DNA from: Oscillospiraceae bacterium
GTDB taxonomy: Bacteria; Bacillota; Clostridia; Oscillospirales; Oscillospiraceae
Reading direction: 5' to 3'
Assembly: GCA_017465625.1 (NCBI GenBank)
Contig: JAFTVV010000030.1
Span: forward strand, 62,001 to 126,000
Length of the DNA: 64,000 nt
How positions within the stretch are numbered: the first letter of the stretch is position 1; each line of letters opens with the position of its first letter. A model generated the notes under the pieces. That model saw only the letters and a program-made list of their open reading frames with translations. It was not told where the DNA came from and ran no database searches. A program made the position numbers and the translations under genes. This document shows positions 8,939 to 17,168 of this stretch, piece by piece.

Positions 8939-9571
8939 ATGATTGCCGTAAAGGTTTTGGCGGTGCGGTATCTCAATGCCGCATCGGAGGCCGTGTGCAA
9001 GGCATTGGGTGCACCGGAGGGGTATCCCTGTCTGGGTCTTTTGACCACCGATTGCGACGATGCCACCTATATTGCCCTGGATGAGGCAACCAAAGCCTCT
9101 CAGGTGCAGGTGTGCTACAGTCACAGCTTTTATGCCGGTGCGGCCAATGCGTCCACGCCCTATGCAGGAGAAGTGATCGGCATTCTGGCAGGGCCGACTC
9201 CGGGCGCAGTACGAAGCGGTATGGAGGCGGCATTGGAGGCATTGAGCCACATCGGTTTTGAATCTTATAACGATGTGCCGTTTTTGGCGCACACTGTGAG
9301 CCGTTGCGGCAGTTTTCTGGCAAAAGAGGCTGGCGTACAGGAGGGCTCGGCACTGGCATACTTGATTGCACCACCGCTGGAGAGTATGTATGCCCTGGAT
9401 GGGGCGTTAAAGGCTTCAGATACAGTGTTATGTAAACTATATAGTCCGCCCAGTGAGACCAATTTCGGTGGCGGCCTGCTCACAGGAACGCAAGCGGCCT
9501 GCAGTGCTGCCTGTGCCGCCTTTGCACAGGGCGTTCGGGAAGTGGCGGAAAGACCGTTTTATGAACAGTAA
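8939..9571 (+). CDS. eutL: Microcompartment shell protein EutL (tandem BMC domains)
   Basis: 210-residue shell protein of the EutL type: two circularly permuted BMC domains that form trimeric tiles with a gated central pore. Recognised from the N-terminal IAVKVLAVRYLN and the overall length. I place the start at the ATG at 8939, one base after the eutC stop, with GGAGGG just upstream; an in-frame upstream codon at 8912 lies inside eutC and is unlikely. Shell pore facets of this kind are thought to admit larger cofactors. Confidence 0.9.
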   Translation: MIAVKVLAVRYLNAASEAVCKALGAPEGYPCLGLLTTDCDDATYIALDEATKASQVQVCYSHSFYAGAANASTPYAGEVIGILAGPTPGAVRSGMEAALEALSHIGFESYNDVPFLAHTVSRCGSFLAKEAGVQEGSALAYLIAPPLESMYALDGALKASDTVLCKLYSPPSETNFGGGLLTGTQAACSAACAAFAQGVREVAERPFYEQ

Positions 9572-9582
9572 GGAAGGGTGTT

Positions 9583-11004
9583 ATGGAACTGGATCAGGAT
9601 TTACAGGCGCGGCAGGAAGCGCGGGCACTGGCAAAGCAGTCAGAGCTGGCGCAACACCAGCTTGCGCGGATGCGTCAGGAGCAATTAAACAGCATTTGCA
9701 AGGCGGTTGCGGAGGAATTTGCCCTCCACGCACAGGAACTGGGAGAACTGGCGTGTAAGGAGACCGGCTTCGGCAATCCGGAGGATAAGAAAACAAAAAA
9801 CCTTTTTGCCTCTCAACGGGTGTACGAGGCCATTAAGGATTTAAAAACCGTGGGTGTATTAAAAGAGAAGCCGGGGGAAAAGCTATGGGAAATTGGTGTA
9901 CCTGTGGGCGTGATTGCCGCAATCGTACCCAGTACCAATCCTACCTCTACGGTGTGCTATAAGGCGCTGATTGCGCTGAAAGCAGGCTGTAGTATTGTGT
10001 TTTCGCCCCATCCCAAGGCCATTGCCTGTACGATGAAGGCCTCCGAGATTGTCAGCCGTGCCGCGGAGCGGGCCGGCGCACCAAAAGGAAGTGTGGCGTG
10101 TCTGTCAATTCCCTCACTGGCAGGCTGTCAGGAGCTGATGGGGGCAAGTCAGGTGCGGCTGATTTTGGCAACAGGCGGTCCGGCAATGGTACGGGCGGCA
10201 TATTCCTCCGGCAAGCCGGCCATTGGCGTGGGCGCAGGCAACGGCCCTGCCTATATTCACCATTCTGCCAATGTAGAGCAGGCACTGAAGGATATTTTGC
10301 GCTCGAAAACCTTTGATTACGGCACAGTCTGTGCTTCGGAGCAGAGCATCATTGTGGAAAAGGCAATGGAAGAGCAGGTGCGCTACACCGCCGCAAAGCT
10401 GGGCTATTACTTTATGGATAAGGAGCAGGCAGGATGCTTGGCAAAGATTCTATTTCGTCCCAACGGTGCACTGAATCCGGAGATCGTAGGCAGAAGTGCT
10501 CAGGAACTGGCACAAAAAGCAGGCTTTTCGGTGCCACAGGGGGTCAAGGTGCTGGTGGCACGGGAGCAGGAGGCAGGTCCGACGCGACCCTACTCTATGG
10601 AAAAGCTGTGTCCGGTGCTGGCACTGTTTGTAATGGAGAGCGAGGACGCGGTGCTGAAAAAGGCAGTGGAGGTACTCAGCCACGAGGGCAGTGGTCATAC
10701 CTTTGCCCTCCACGCCACCGAACGGAAAGTGGTGGAAAAATTTGCCCTGGAAATTCCCGTGTCCCGTTTTCTGGTGAATACACCGGCGGCATTGGGGGGT
10801 ATTGGGGCAACTACGGCCCTGTTTCCGGCGCTGACCCTGGGCTGCGGGGCGGTGGGTGGAAGTTCTTCATCCAATAACATTTCCCCCTTGGATTTAATCA
10901 ACATCCGACGGGTAGCCTGGGGGCAGGAAGAAACACACAATCCGTCTGTAGATGACGCATTGGTAGAAGCTTTAGCTGCAAAAATTTTAGAACATTTAAA
11001 ATGA
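9583..11004 (+). CDS. eutE: CoA-acylating acetaldehyde dehydrogenase EutE
   Basis: Oxidises acetaldehyde to acetyl-CoA with NAD+ and CoA in the microcompartment lumen. It is a 473-residue aldehyde-dehydrogenase superfamily member with the nucleotide-binding stretch [15 protein letters not shown] and the catalytic cysteine in [13 protein letters not shown]. The N-terminus is a charged, Gln/Ala-rich helix (about residues 1-40) that could mediate encapsulation, though it lacks the hydrophobic pattern seen in eutC and pduL here. It lies between the shell genes eutL and eutM. Confidence 0.94.
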   Translation: MELDQDLQARQEARALAKQSELAQHQLARMRQEQLNSICKAVAEEFALHAQELGELACKETGFGNPEDKKTKNLFASQRVYEAIKDLKTVGVLKEKPGEKLWEIGVPVGVIAAIVPSTNPTSTVCYKALIALKAGCSIVFSPHPKAIACTMKASEIVSRAAERAGAPKGSVACLSIPSLAGCQELMGASQVRLILATGGPAMVRAAYSSGKPAIGVGAGNGPAYIHHSANVEQALKDILRSKTFDYGTVCASEQSIIVEKAMEEQVRYTAAKLGYYFMDKEQAGCLAKILFRPNGALNPEIVGRSAQELAQKAGFSVPQGVKVLVAREQEAGPTRPYSMEKLCPVLALFVMESEDAVLKKAVEVLSHEGSGHTFALHATERKVVEKFALEIPVSRFLVNTPAALGGIGATTALFPALTLGCGAVGGSSSSNNISPLDLINIRRVAWGQEETHNPSVDDALVEALAAKILEHLK

Positions 11005-11019
11005 AAGGAATTGTAAAAA

Positions 11020-11325
11020 ATGAACACAAATGCATTGGGAATGATTGAAACGAAGGGTCTCGTAGGTGCCATCGAGGCGGCAGACGCAATGGTCAAATCC
11101 GCAAACGTTCAGCTGGTGGGGAAAGAGCAGGTTGGCGGCGGACTGGTGACGGTAATGGTGCGTGGAGACGTGGGTGCGGTAAAGGCTGCCACCGATGCCG
11201 GTGCCGCCGCTGCGGAGAAGGTGGGCGAGCTGATTTCTGTCCACGTCATTGCCCGTCCCCATACCGAGGTGGATCACATTTTGCCCCATAGCAAGCAGGT
11301 GACCGGCACGCCTGCCGCAAAGTAA
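11020..11325 (+). CDS. eutM: Hexameric BMC shell protein (EutM/PduA type)
   Basis: 101-residue single BMC-domain protein. Signature features are [20 protein letters not shown] at the N-terminus, [19 protein letters not shown], and [15 protein letters not shown] strand ([11 protein letters not shown]). Such proteins form hexameric tiles that make up most of the shell. This is the only simple hexameric shell gene in the operon. Its stop shares one base with the eutT start. Confidence 0.95.
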   Translation: MNTNALGMIETKGLVGAIEAADAMVKSANVQLVGKEQVGGGLVTVMVRGDVGAVKAATDAGAAAAEKVGELISVHVIARPHTEVDHILPHSKQVTGTPAAK

Positions 11326-12044
11326 TGATTTATACAAAACAGCAGGTACAGCAGAACATCCGCAACCGGGACGGTAAGCGGGTGTTCTATCTGGGCGCGG
11401 AGGATCGGATTACCCAGGAGGCGCAGGATTATCTGCGTGACCGTGGGATCGAAATACTGTCGGCAATGCAGGCAAAGCCTCAGTATTTTGTACTGGAAAA
11501 TGGAGCAACACTGGAAAAAAAGCCGGAAAGTATGACTCATTTACAGGGGAATGTTCTGGTATCCAAAACCCATCCGCGGATTGCCTTTCGGGGTGCACTG
11601 GATGAATTGGAGGGCGCGTTGCTGCTATGCGGCAAACGCCTTCCCCATCAGGCAGGGAAGCTGCAGGAAATTTTGGAGCTGGCACGGAAAATTTTAAGCT
11701 GTGAAGTGATGGACGAGCCATTGCAGGAAACGCCCTTGTGCGGCTATACGCAGGAAAATCTGCATCACCGCAGTCATTTTCCGCAAAAATACTACAATAT
11801 TGCCCATTTTATGCCGGAGATGGAGGATTCCCTTGCGGTGCTGGAACTCAACGGTGTGCGTACCGTGTGCCGTCGGGTGGAGCTGATGGCGGCAAAGGCC
11901 TTTGAAAATGAAAAGGGGCTGTGCACACGGCAGGATTTACTGCAGGCGCTCAACAGAATGAGCAGTATGCTTTATGTTTTAATGCTGGAAGAAAAGTGCA
12001 GAGGTAGCGCAAATGGAAGAAAAGCTGATTCAGAGGGTTATTGA
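11325..12044 (+). CDS. eutT: Corrinoid adenosyltransferase EutT
   Basis: Makes adenosylcobalamin, the cofactor of EutBC, from ATP and reduced cobalamin. The EutT-typical segment MTHLQGN...SKTHPRIAFRGALDELEG is present near residues 68-95, followed by a four-helix region. The HX11CCX2C metal motif of enterobacterial EutT is absent, as reported for the Firmicutes class. The gene starts on the last base of eutM and its final 32 bases overlap pduL, so expression is tightly coupled. Confidence 0.88.
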   Translation: MIYTKQQVQQNIRNRDGKRVFYLGAEDRITQEAQDYLRDRGIEILSAMQAKPQYFVLENGATLEKKPESMTHLQGNVLVSKTHPRIAFRGALDELEGALLLCGKRLPHQAGKLQEILELARKILSCEVMDEPLQETPLCGYTQENLHHRSHFPQKYYNIAHFMPEMEDSLAVLELNGVRTVCRRVELMAAKAFENEKGLCTRQDLLQALNRMSSMLYVLMLEEKCRGSANGRKADSEGY

Positions 12045-12609
12045 TCGTATTTTTGTGGAGTTGGAGGCATCGGGGCGGCACGTGCATTTGACGGAAGGTC
12101 AGTGCCAAACCCTGTTTGGACACGGACTGACCCCCAAACGCCCCCTCTCTCAGCCCGGACAATTTCTGGCGGAGGAACGGGTGACGGTGGTAGGGCCGAA
12201 GGGACGATTTGAACAGGTGGCGGTTTTAGGACCTGCAAGAAAACAGGCGCAGGTGGAAATTTCTCTGACAGACAGCAAGGTGCTGGGCATTGCGTCTCCG
12301 GTGCGCCTGTCGGGAGATGTGGAAAACACACCGGGGGCAACCATCATCGGCCCTTTGGGGGAGGTGTCTATTCCCTGTGGGGTGATTTGTGCCCAGCGGC
12401 ACATTCATATCACGCCGGAAAAGGCACAGTTTTTAGGCATAAAGGACAAACAAATGGTGCGCCTGAAAACCTATACCGAACGTCCCGTGGTATTTGAGGA
12501 CGTGGCAGTGCGCGTCAGTGCGGATTTTGCCACTTATGTGCATCTGGACTATGACGAGGCCAATGCCTGCGGCTTTCAAAAGGGAGATTTGGGGAGGATT
12601 TTGGTATGA
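12013..12609 (+). CDS. pduL: PduL-type phosphotransacylase (EutD role)
   Basis: Converts acetyl-CoA and phosphate to acetyl phosphate plus free CoA, so CoA is recycled in the compartment and ATP can be made outside it. Two PTAC repeats are visible, each with metal-ligand histidines: ASGRHVHLTEGQ near residue 20 and CAQRHIHITPEKA near residue 131. The first 17 residues (MEEKLIQRVIDRIFVEL) form an amphipathic helix typical of an encapsulation peptide. The gene overlaps eutT by 32 bases and the next gene by 4. Confidence 0.92.
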   Translation: MEEKLIQRVIDRIFVELEASGRHVHLTEGQCQTLFGHGLTPKRPLSQPGQFLAEERVTVVGPKGRFEQVAVLGPARKQAQVEISLTDSKVLGIASPVRLSGDVENTPGATIIGPLGEVSIPCGVICAQRHIHITPEKAQFLGIKDKQMVRLKTYTERPVVFEDVAVRVSADFATYVHLDYDEANACGFQKGDLGRILV

Positions 12610-13004
12610 GGGCGTTGCTCATCGGTCAAGCTCCGCCTTTATTGGGATATGAATACGTTGAAAAGCCTCCCTATGAGGCAGTGGTGCTGGGCAGTTTGAC
12701 TCTTTCGGAGCTTCTGTGTTTTTCTGTGGAGGAAGCACTGCAGGCACTTGCAGAGGGAAAAACGGTGGTGGTGTACACACCGGGACTTCCTCCTGTGCCG
12801 AAAAACAGGGCATTGGCGGCATCGGTTGCCAGCAAGAAACGGGAGCTGAAAAACTGGGGCGTGGTGTTTACCGATGGGATGCAGAAAAAATGGATTACAG
12901 CAAAGGAGGCACAGCGGATGTATGCGGCAGGGGAACGACCTGCACCGGATGCCGTGCTGACCCCTTTGGCACGGGAGATTTTAGAAGGAAGAGGGAGCAG
13001 ATGA
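12606..13004 (+). CDS. Uncharacterised eut-operon protein between pduL and eutN
   Basis: 132 residues, overlapping pduL by 4 bases (ATGA) and ending one base before eutN. I do not recognise a named family. The N-terminus alternates hydrophobic strand and turn (MRALLIGQAPP, AVVLGSLTLSELLCFSVEEA), then TVVVYTPGLPP and a basic stretch (SKKRELKNWG), ending KEAQRMYAAG. This resembles a small Rossmann-like or flavodoxin-like alpha/beta fold. I recall that other clostridial eut operons have a similar unnamed gene at this position. Tight packing says it is co-made with the compartment; its role is unknown. Confidence 0.75.
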   Translation: MRALLIGQAPPLLGYEYVEKPPYEAVVLGSLTLSELLCFSVEEALQALAEGKTVVVYTPGLPPVPKNRALAASVASKKRELKNWGVVFTDGMQKKWITAKEAQRMYAAGERPAPDAVLTPLAREILEGRGSR

Positions 13005-13005
13005 G

Positions 13006-13242
13006 ATGAAAATAGGTACAGTAACCGGTGTGGTTTGGGCGACACGAAAGGCCGCCTGCCTGTCCGGACAGACTTTTTTGGTGGTGCAGACACCCACCGG
13101 AGAGATTGTGGCCGCTGATCAGGTGGGCGCAGGAAACGGTGATCGGGTGCTGCTGGTCACCGGCACAGCGGCGGCGCGGTTTTGTATGGAGTCTCCGGTG
13201 GACGCGGCTGTGGTGGCGATTTTGGATCAGGGGGAAAAGTAA
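13006..13242 (+). CDS. eutN: Pentameric BMC vertex protein EutN
   Basis: 78-residue EutN/CcmL-family protein that caps the vertices of the icosahedral shell. The family N-terminus MKIGTVTGVVWATRK and the internal VAADQVGAGNGDRVLLVTG are clear. It follows the unknown gene by one base and shares one base with eutH. Confidence 0.93.
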   Translation: MKIGTVTGVVWATRKAACLSGQTFLVVQTPTGEIVAADQVGAGNGDRVLLVTGTAAARFCMESPVDAAVVAILDQGEK

Positions 13243-14324
13243 TGTCCGTGCACGAGATTTTAATTGCCGTGATGGGGGCATTTGCCATCCTGGGCGCACT
13301 GGACCGCATTTTTGGCGGACGCGTGGGTCTGGGAAAGGAATTTGAAAACGGCATAATGGCAATGGGCTCGCTGGCATTGGCTATGGTGGGTGTGATCACC
13401 TTAGCGCCGGTGCTTGCCAAGGTGCTCAGGCCTGTGGCAGAGCCGGTTTTCACCTTTTTGGGGGCAGATCCGGCCATGTTTGCAGGTACGATTTTAGCCT
13501 GCGATATGGGCGGCGGTGCGTTGGCACAGGCCATGACCGATAATCCGGATGCGGCACTTTTGGGCGGCGTGCTGTGCGGCTCGATGTTAGGAGCCACCAT
13601 TGTGTTTACCATTCCCGTGGCGTTGGGGATTTTGGACGGGAAGGACAGACCTTTTTTGGCAAAGGGCATCCTGTGCGGCGTGGTGACCATTCCGGTGGGC
13701 ATTTTGGTGGGCGGTCTGGTGGCAGGCTTTCCGGTGCTGATGGTTTTGCGCAACCTGATTCCCATTGCGCTGATTGCCCTTTTCATTGCGTTGGGGCTGT
13801 GGAAGGCTGAAAAGTGGATGATTAAAGGCTTCAGTGCTTTCGGCAAAGGCATCGTGGCACTTATTACAGTAGGACTTGCCAGTGCCATCGTGGAGGGACT
13901 GACCGGTTTTGCCATTATTAAAGGAATGGCACCTATTTCTGAGGGCTTTCAAACCGTGGGCACCATCGCCATTGTGCTGGCAGGGGCATTTCCGCTGGTG
14001 TTTGTCATTACCAAGGTGCTGAAAAAGCCTCTGATGGCTTTTGGAAAATTACTGAAAATCAACGATACTGCCGCCGCAGGATTGGTGGCCACACTGGCAA
14101 ACTCCATTGCCACCTTCGATATGGTGGAGAAGATGGACAGTCGGGGAAAGGTGGTAAACATTGCCTTTGCGGTGTCTGCGGCGTTTGTGTTTGGCGACCA
14201 TTTAGGCTTTACCGCAGGCTTTGCGCCGGAGATGCTGCCGGCAATGATTGCAGGCAAGGTGGCAGGGGGGATCAGTGCGATTTTTGTGGCGCTGCTTTTG
14301 ACAAAAAACGGAAATAAATGTTGA
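13242..14324 (+). CDS. eutH: Ethanolamine permease EutH
   Basis: 360-residue polytopic inner-membrane protein that brings ethanolamine into the cell when it is scarce or protonated. About ten hydrophobic segments and EutH-typical motifs (GGALAQAM, GSMLGATIVFTIPVALG, EGLTGFAIIKGMAPISEGF, FGDHLGFTAGF) are seen. I start it at the ATG at 13242, which overlaps the eutN stop, and not at an in-frame upstream codon inside eutN. Its stop codon overlaps the -35 box of the metG promoter, ending the operon without a visible terminator. Confidence 0.93.
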   Translation: MSVHEILIAVMGAFAILGALDRIFGGRVGLGKEFENGIMAMGSLALAMVGVITLAPVLAKVLRPVAEPVFTFLGADPAMFAGTILACDMGGGALAQAMTDNPDAALLGGVLCGSMLGATIVFTIPVALGILDGKDRPFLAKGILCGVVTIPVGILVGGLVAGFPVLMVLRNLIPIALIALFIALGLWKAEKWMIKGFSAFGKGIVALITVGLASAIVEGLTGFAIIKGMAPISEGFQTVGTIAIVLAGAFPLVFVITKVLKKPLMAFGKLLKINDTAAAGLVATLANSIATFDMVEKMDSRGKVVNIAFAVSAAFVFGDHLGFTAGFAPEMLPAMIAGKVAGGISAIFVALLLTKNGNKC

Positions 14325-14350
14325 CAAAACCCCTGTTTTGTAGCTATAAT
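14321..14350 (+). promoter_or_regulatory. Sigma-A promoter for metG
   Basis: Perfect TTGACA (14321-14326) and TATAAT (14345-14350) with an 18-base spacer. The -35 box covers the eutH stop codon. Confidence 0.8.
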
Positions 14351-14357
14351 AGCCCCG

Positions 14358-14591
14358 ATAAAGGCTGTGAACAAGAGAGTACGCAGGCGGAAACGGTCAG
14401 AGAGCCTCGGTTGGTGCAAAGAGGTACGCAGGAAGCTTGCAGAAGATGGCTTGGGAGCTGAAATGTCGATAGGTAGGCATTTCCGGGTGCGCCCGTGAAC
14501 GCGCATAGAGGCACAGTTTGTGCGAAACAAGGTGGTACCGCGTCAGTAGTCATTATTGTCGCCCTTGATCCGTTCAAGGGCGATTTTTTAT
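14358..14591 (+). promoter_or_regulatory. T-box leader controlling metG
   Basis: The leader carries the conserved T-box core AAGGTGGTACCGCG at about 14529-14542, an AGTA S-turn motif in the 5' stem (about 14378-14381), and a second GTACGCAGG stretch. An intrinsic terminator follows: stem 14559-14568 with 14574-14583 and then a run of T. Uncharged initiator/elongator tRNA-Met should bind and favour the antiterminator, so metG rises under methionine shortage. Candidate ATG specifiers are at 14446-14448 (followed by G) and 14463-14465; I cannot fold the stem reliably enough to choose. Confidence 0.85.
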
Positions 14592-14621
14592 TTCCACCGC
14601 AGAAGTTTAGGAGGAACGAAT

Positions 14622-16583
14622 ATGAGCCAGAAGAAACCCTATTATATTACAACCGCTATTGCCTATACCTCGGCAAAGCCCCATATCGGCAATACTTACG
14701 AAATCGTATTGGCCGATGCCATTGCCCGTTATAAGCGGCAGGCAGGCTACGATGTGTATTTCCAGACCGGCACGGATGAGCACGGTCAGAAAATTCAGCA
14801 GAAGGCAGAGGCCGCAGGCATCTCCCCCCAGGAGTATGTAGACAATGTCAGCACCCAGATCAAGGGCATTTGGGACTTGATGAATACCACCTACGACCGC
14901 TTTGTCCGCACCACCGACCCCATGCATAAGGAAAAAATCCAAAAGATTTTTAAGAGAATGTATGAAAAGGGTGATATTTATAAGGGCACTTATCAGGGAA
15001 AGTATTGCACTCCCTGTGAGTCCTTCTGGACCGAAAGCCAGTTGGTAGACGGCAAATGCCCCGACTGTGGCCGTGAATGTGTGGATGCTCAGGAGGAGGC
15101 TTACTTCTTCAGAATGAGCAAGTATGCCGACCGCCTGATGAAGCATATTGAAGAAAATCCCCGTTTTATCCAGCCTGAGAGCCGTAAAAACGAGATGATC
15201 AACAACTTCCTGAAGCCCGGCTTGCAGGATTTGTGCGTCAGCCGTACCAGCTTTACCTGGGGCATCCCTGTGGATTTTGACCCCGGTCACGTGACCTATG
15301 TGTGGCTGGACGCTCTGAGCAACTATATCACCTTCTGCGGCTACGACCCCGATGGCAACCACGAGGAGCAGTATAAGAAGTTCTGGCCTGCAGATCTGCA
15401 CCTGATCGGTAAAGACATTGTCCGTTTCCACACCATCTACTGGCCCATCTTCCTGATGAGTATGGGCGAAGAACTGCCCAAGCAGGTATTTGGCCATCCC
15501 TGGCTGCTGGTACAGGGCGGCAAGATGTCCAAGAGTATGGGTAACGTGATCTATGCAGACGATTTGGTGGAGCTGTTCGGCGTGGATGCGGTGCGTTATT
15601 ACGTCCTGCACGAGATTCCCTTCGCTTCCGACGGCGTGATGACTTATGAGCTGATGATTGAGCGCATCAACAGCGAACTGGCAAATATTTTGGGCAATCT
15701 GGTCAACCGCACCGTGGCAATGACCAACAAGTACTTTGGCGGTGAAATTCAGACCCCCAACACTCCCGACAGCCTGGATGAAGAGCTGAAGGCGGTGGCA
15801 CTGGCAATGCCCAAAAAGGTGGAGGAGAAGATGGACGAGCTGAAGGTGGCAGATGCCATCGACGAGATCTTTGTTCTGCTCCGCCGTGCCAACAAGTATA
15901 TTGACGAGACTGCACCCTGGGCGCTGGCAAAGGACGAAAGCAATCATCCCCGTCTGGGCACGGTGCTGTATAATCTGTTGGAGGCCATTCGTTTTGCCGC
16001 CATCGCATTAGAGCCCTTCCTGCCGGAGACCACCGGTAAGATTTTGGCACAAATCAATGCCGAAAACGGCGGTTTGGAGAGCCTGACCTCCTTCGGTGTT
16101 CTGCAGGCGGGTAAGAAGGTCGGCCCCGGTGAAATTTTGTTTGCAAGATTGGATATGGAGAAGAAAATGGAAGAAATTAACGCAATGAACGCAGAAAAGG
16201 CAAAGGCCGCATTGCCTCCCATTGAAATTGAGGAATATGCACAGGAGCAGGTGGATTTCGACACCTTCTGCAAGTCCGATTTCCGTGCAGTAAAGGTCAA
16301 GGACTGCCAGCCGGTGAAAAAGAGCGATAAGCTTTTGCAGTTTACACTGGATGACGGCACCGGCACTGACCGTCAAATCCTCTCCGGCATTGCCAAGTAC
16401 TATAAGCCGGAAGAGCTGATCGGCAAGACTCTGGTGGCCATCACCAACCTGCCGCCCCGTAAGATGATGGGCAGAGATTCCTGCGGTATGCTGATTAGTG
16501 CAGTGCACAAGGAAAAGGGCGAGGAAAAGCTGAACCTTCTGATGGTTAGCGACGATATTCCTGCCGGCGCAAAGCTTTGCTAA
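14622..16583 (+). CDS. metG: Methionyl-tRNA synthetase
   Basis: Charges tRNA-Met with methionine. The class I HIGH-like motif is KPHIGN near residue 19, the KMSKS loop is GKMSKSMGN near residue 305, and a zinc-binding insert carries CTPC and CPDC. A C-terminal EMAP/Trbp111-type tRNA-binding domain (about residues 550-653: FCKSDFRAVKV, PRKMMG, SCGMLISA) is fused on. I use the ATG at 14622 with GGAGG 7 bases upstream; a longer frame begins inside the T-box terminator. Regulated by the T-box leader. Confidence 0.97.
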   Translation: MSQKKPYYITTAIAYTSAKPHIGNTYEIVLADAIARYKRQAGYDVYFQTGTDEHGQKIQQKAEAAGISPQEYVDNVSTQIKGIWDLMNTTYDRFVRTTDPMHKEKIQKIFKRMYEKGDIYKGTYQGKYCTPCESFWTESQLVDGKCPDCGRECVDAQEEAYFFRMSKYADRLMKHIEENPRFIQPESRKNEMINNFLKPGLQDLCVSRTSFTWGIPVDFDPGHVTYVWLDALSNYITFCGYDPDGNHEEQYKKFWPADLHLIGKDIVRFHTIYWPIFLMSMGEELPKQVFGHPWLLVQGGKMSKSMGNVIYADDLVELFGVDAVRYYVLHEIPFASDGVMTYELMIERINSELANILGNLVNRTVAMTNKYFGGEIQTPNTPDSLDEELKAVALAMPKKVEEKMDELKVADAIDEIFVLLRRANKYIDETAPWALAKDESNHPRLGTVLYNLLEAIRFAAIALEPFLPETTGKILAQINAENGGLESLTSFGVLQAGKKVGPGEILFARLDMEKKMEEINAMNAEKAKAALPPIEIEEYAQEQVDFDTFCKSDFRAVKVKDCQPVKKSDKLLQFTLDDGTGTDRQILSGIAKYYKPEELIGKTLVAITNLPPRKMMGRDSCGMLISAVHKEKGEEKLNLLMVSDDIPAGAKLC

Positions 16584-16609
16584 AAAGTCTGTCTTAAAAC
16601 GATCTGTAG

Positions 16610-16686
16610 GGTCACCTCTCCTGAGGTGACCGCGGTCAACACGTAAAAACAGCACAAAATCTGCAAGCAGATTTTGTGCTGTTTTT
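16610..16686 (+). terminator. Terminator after metG, with a small hairpin before it
   Basis: A 9-bp hairpin (GGTCACCTC/GAGGTGACC, 16610-16631) is followed by a perfect 20-bp stem at 16645-16664 and 16667-16686 with a 2-base loop. The arm ends in five T on either strand, so it may stop transcription from both directions. Confidence 0.85.
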
Positions 16687-16689
16687 GTA

Positions 16690-17168
16690 TCTCGGGCATT
16701 CGAGGACGGCAATGTTATTGCAGTGCCTTGTTAAAGCTTAAAGTTTATTTTCTCCTTCCCCTACAGGGAAGACCGTTTACGGCTCCCCTGTAGTAACCGC
16801 TGATTAAATCGTCTGCGATTATTAGCGGATCTTTTGACCCAACTTTTCAGTTCAGAAAGCTCAAAATACACAAAGTATTCCTTCGCTTTCTGAACTTTAA
16901 TTTGAGCCAAAATCTCTCGCTACTCATTCTTGCCGATTTAATCATCGGTTACTGTAGGGGAGCTGTCATATTGCCGATATTAGGCAATATGACTGAGGGG
17001 TTTACAGAGGGGATTCTTTGCTGCGGGCTTGTGATAAACGGAAACTCCGTTAACCCCTCCGTCTCGCCTTGCGGCGAGCCACCTCCCCTGCAAGGGGAGG
17101 CGTTGGTGGCGCTCCTTCATAACGGTAACGTATAGTTTTAGTCTGAACAAGGTACTACATATCCGCCT
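16690..17168. repeat. Gene-free palindromic repeat region between metG and the ABC exporter
   Basis: No convincing gene. The core is an imperfect palindrome: arm 16782-16811 matches the reverse complement of 16934-16963 at 27 of 30 positions, and an inner perfect 11-bp pair lies at 16850-16860 and 16885-16895. A further perfect 11-bp hairpin (GTCATATTGCC arm) is at 16965-16993. Near 17089-17107 a CCTCCCC/GGGGAGG hairpin is followed by GGCGTTGGTGGCG. The layout suggests a MITE-like or REP-like intergenic element; mobility is inference. Confidence 0.6.

Noticed and set aside
14607..15947. 446-codon reverse-strand frame opposite metG
   Set aside because: Shadow of a certain gene; Leu/His/Val-rich translation is an effect of metG codon usage.
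16902..17135. 77-codon frame in the metG/ABC gap
   Set aside because: It lies in palindromic repeat DNA, lacks a ribosome site and its translation follows the repeat structure.
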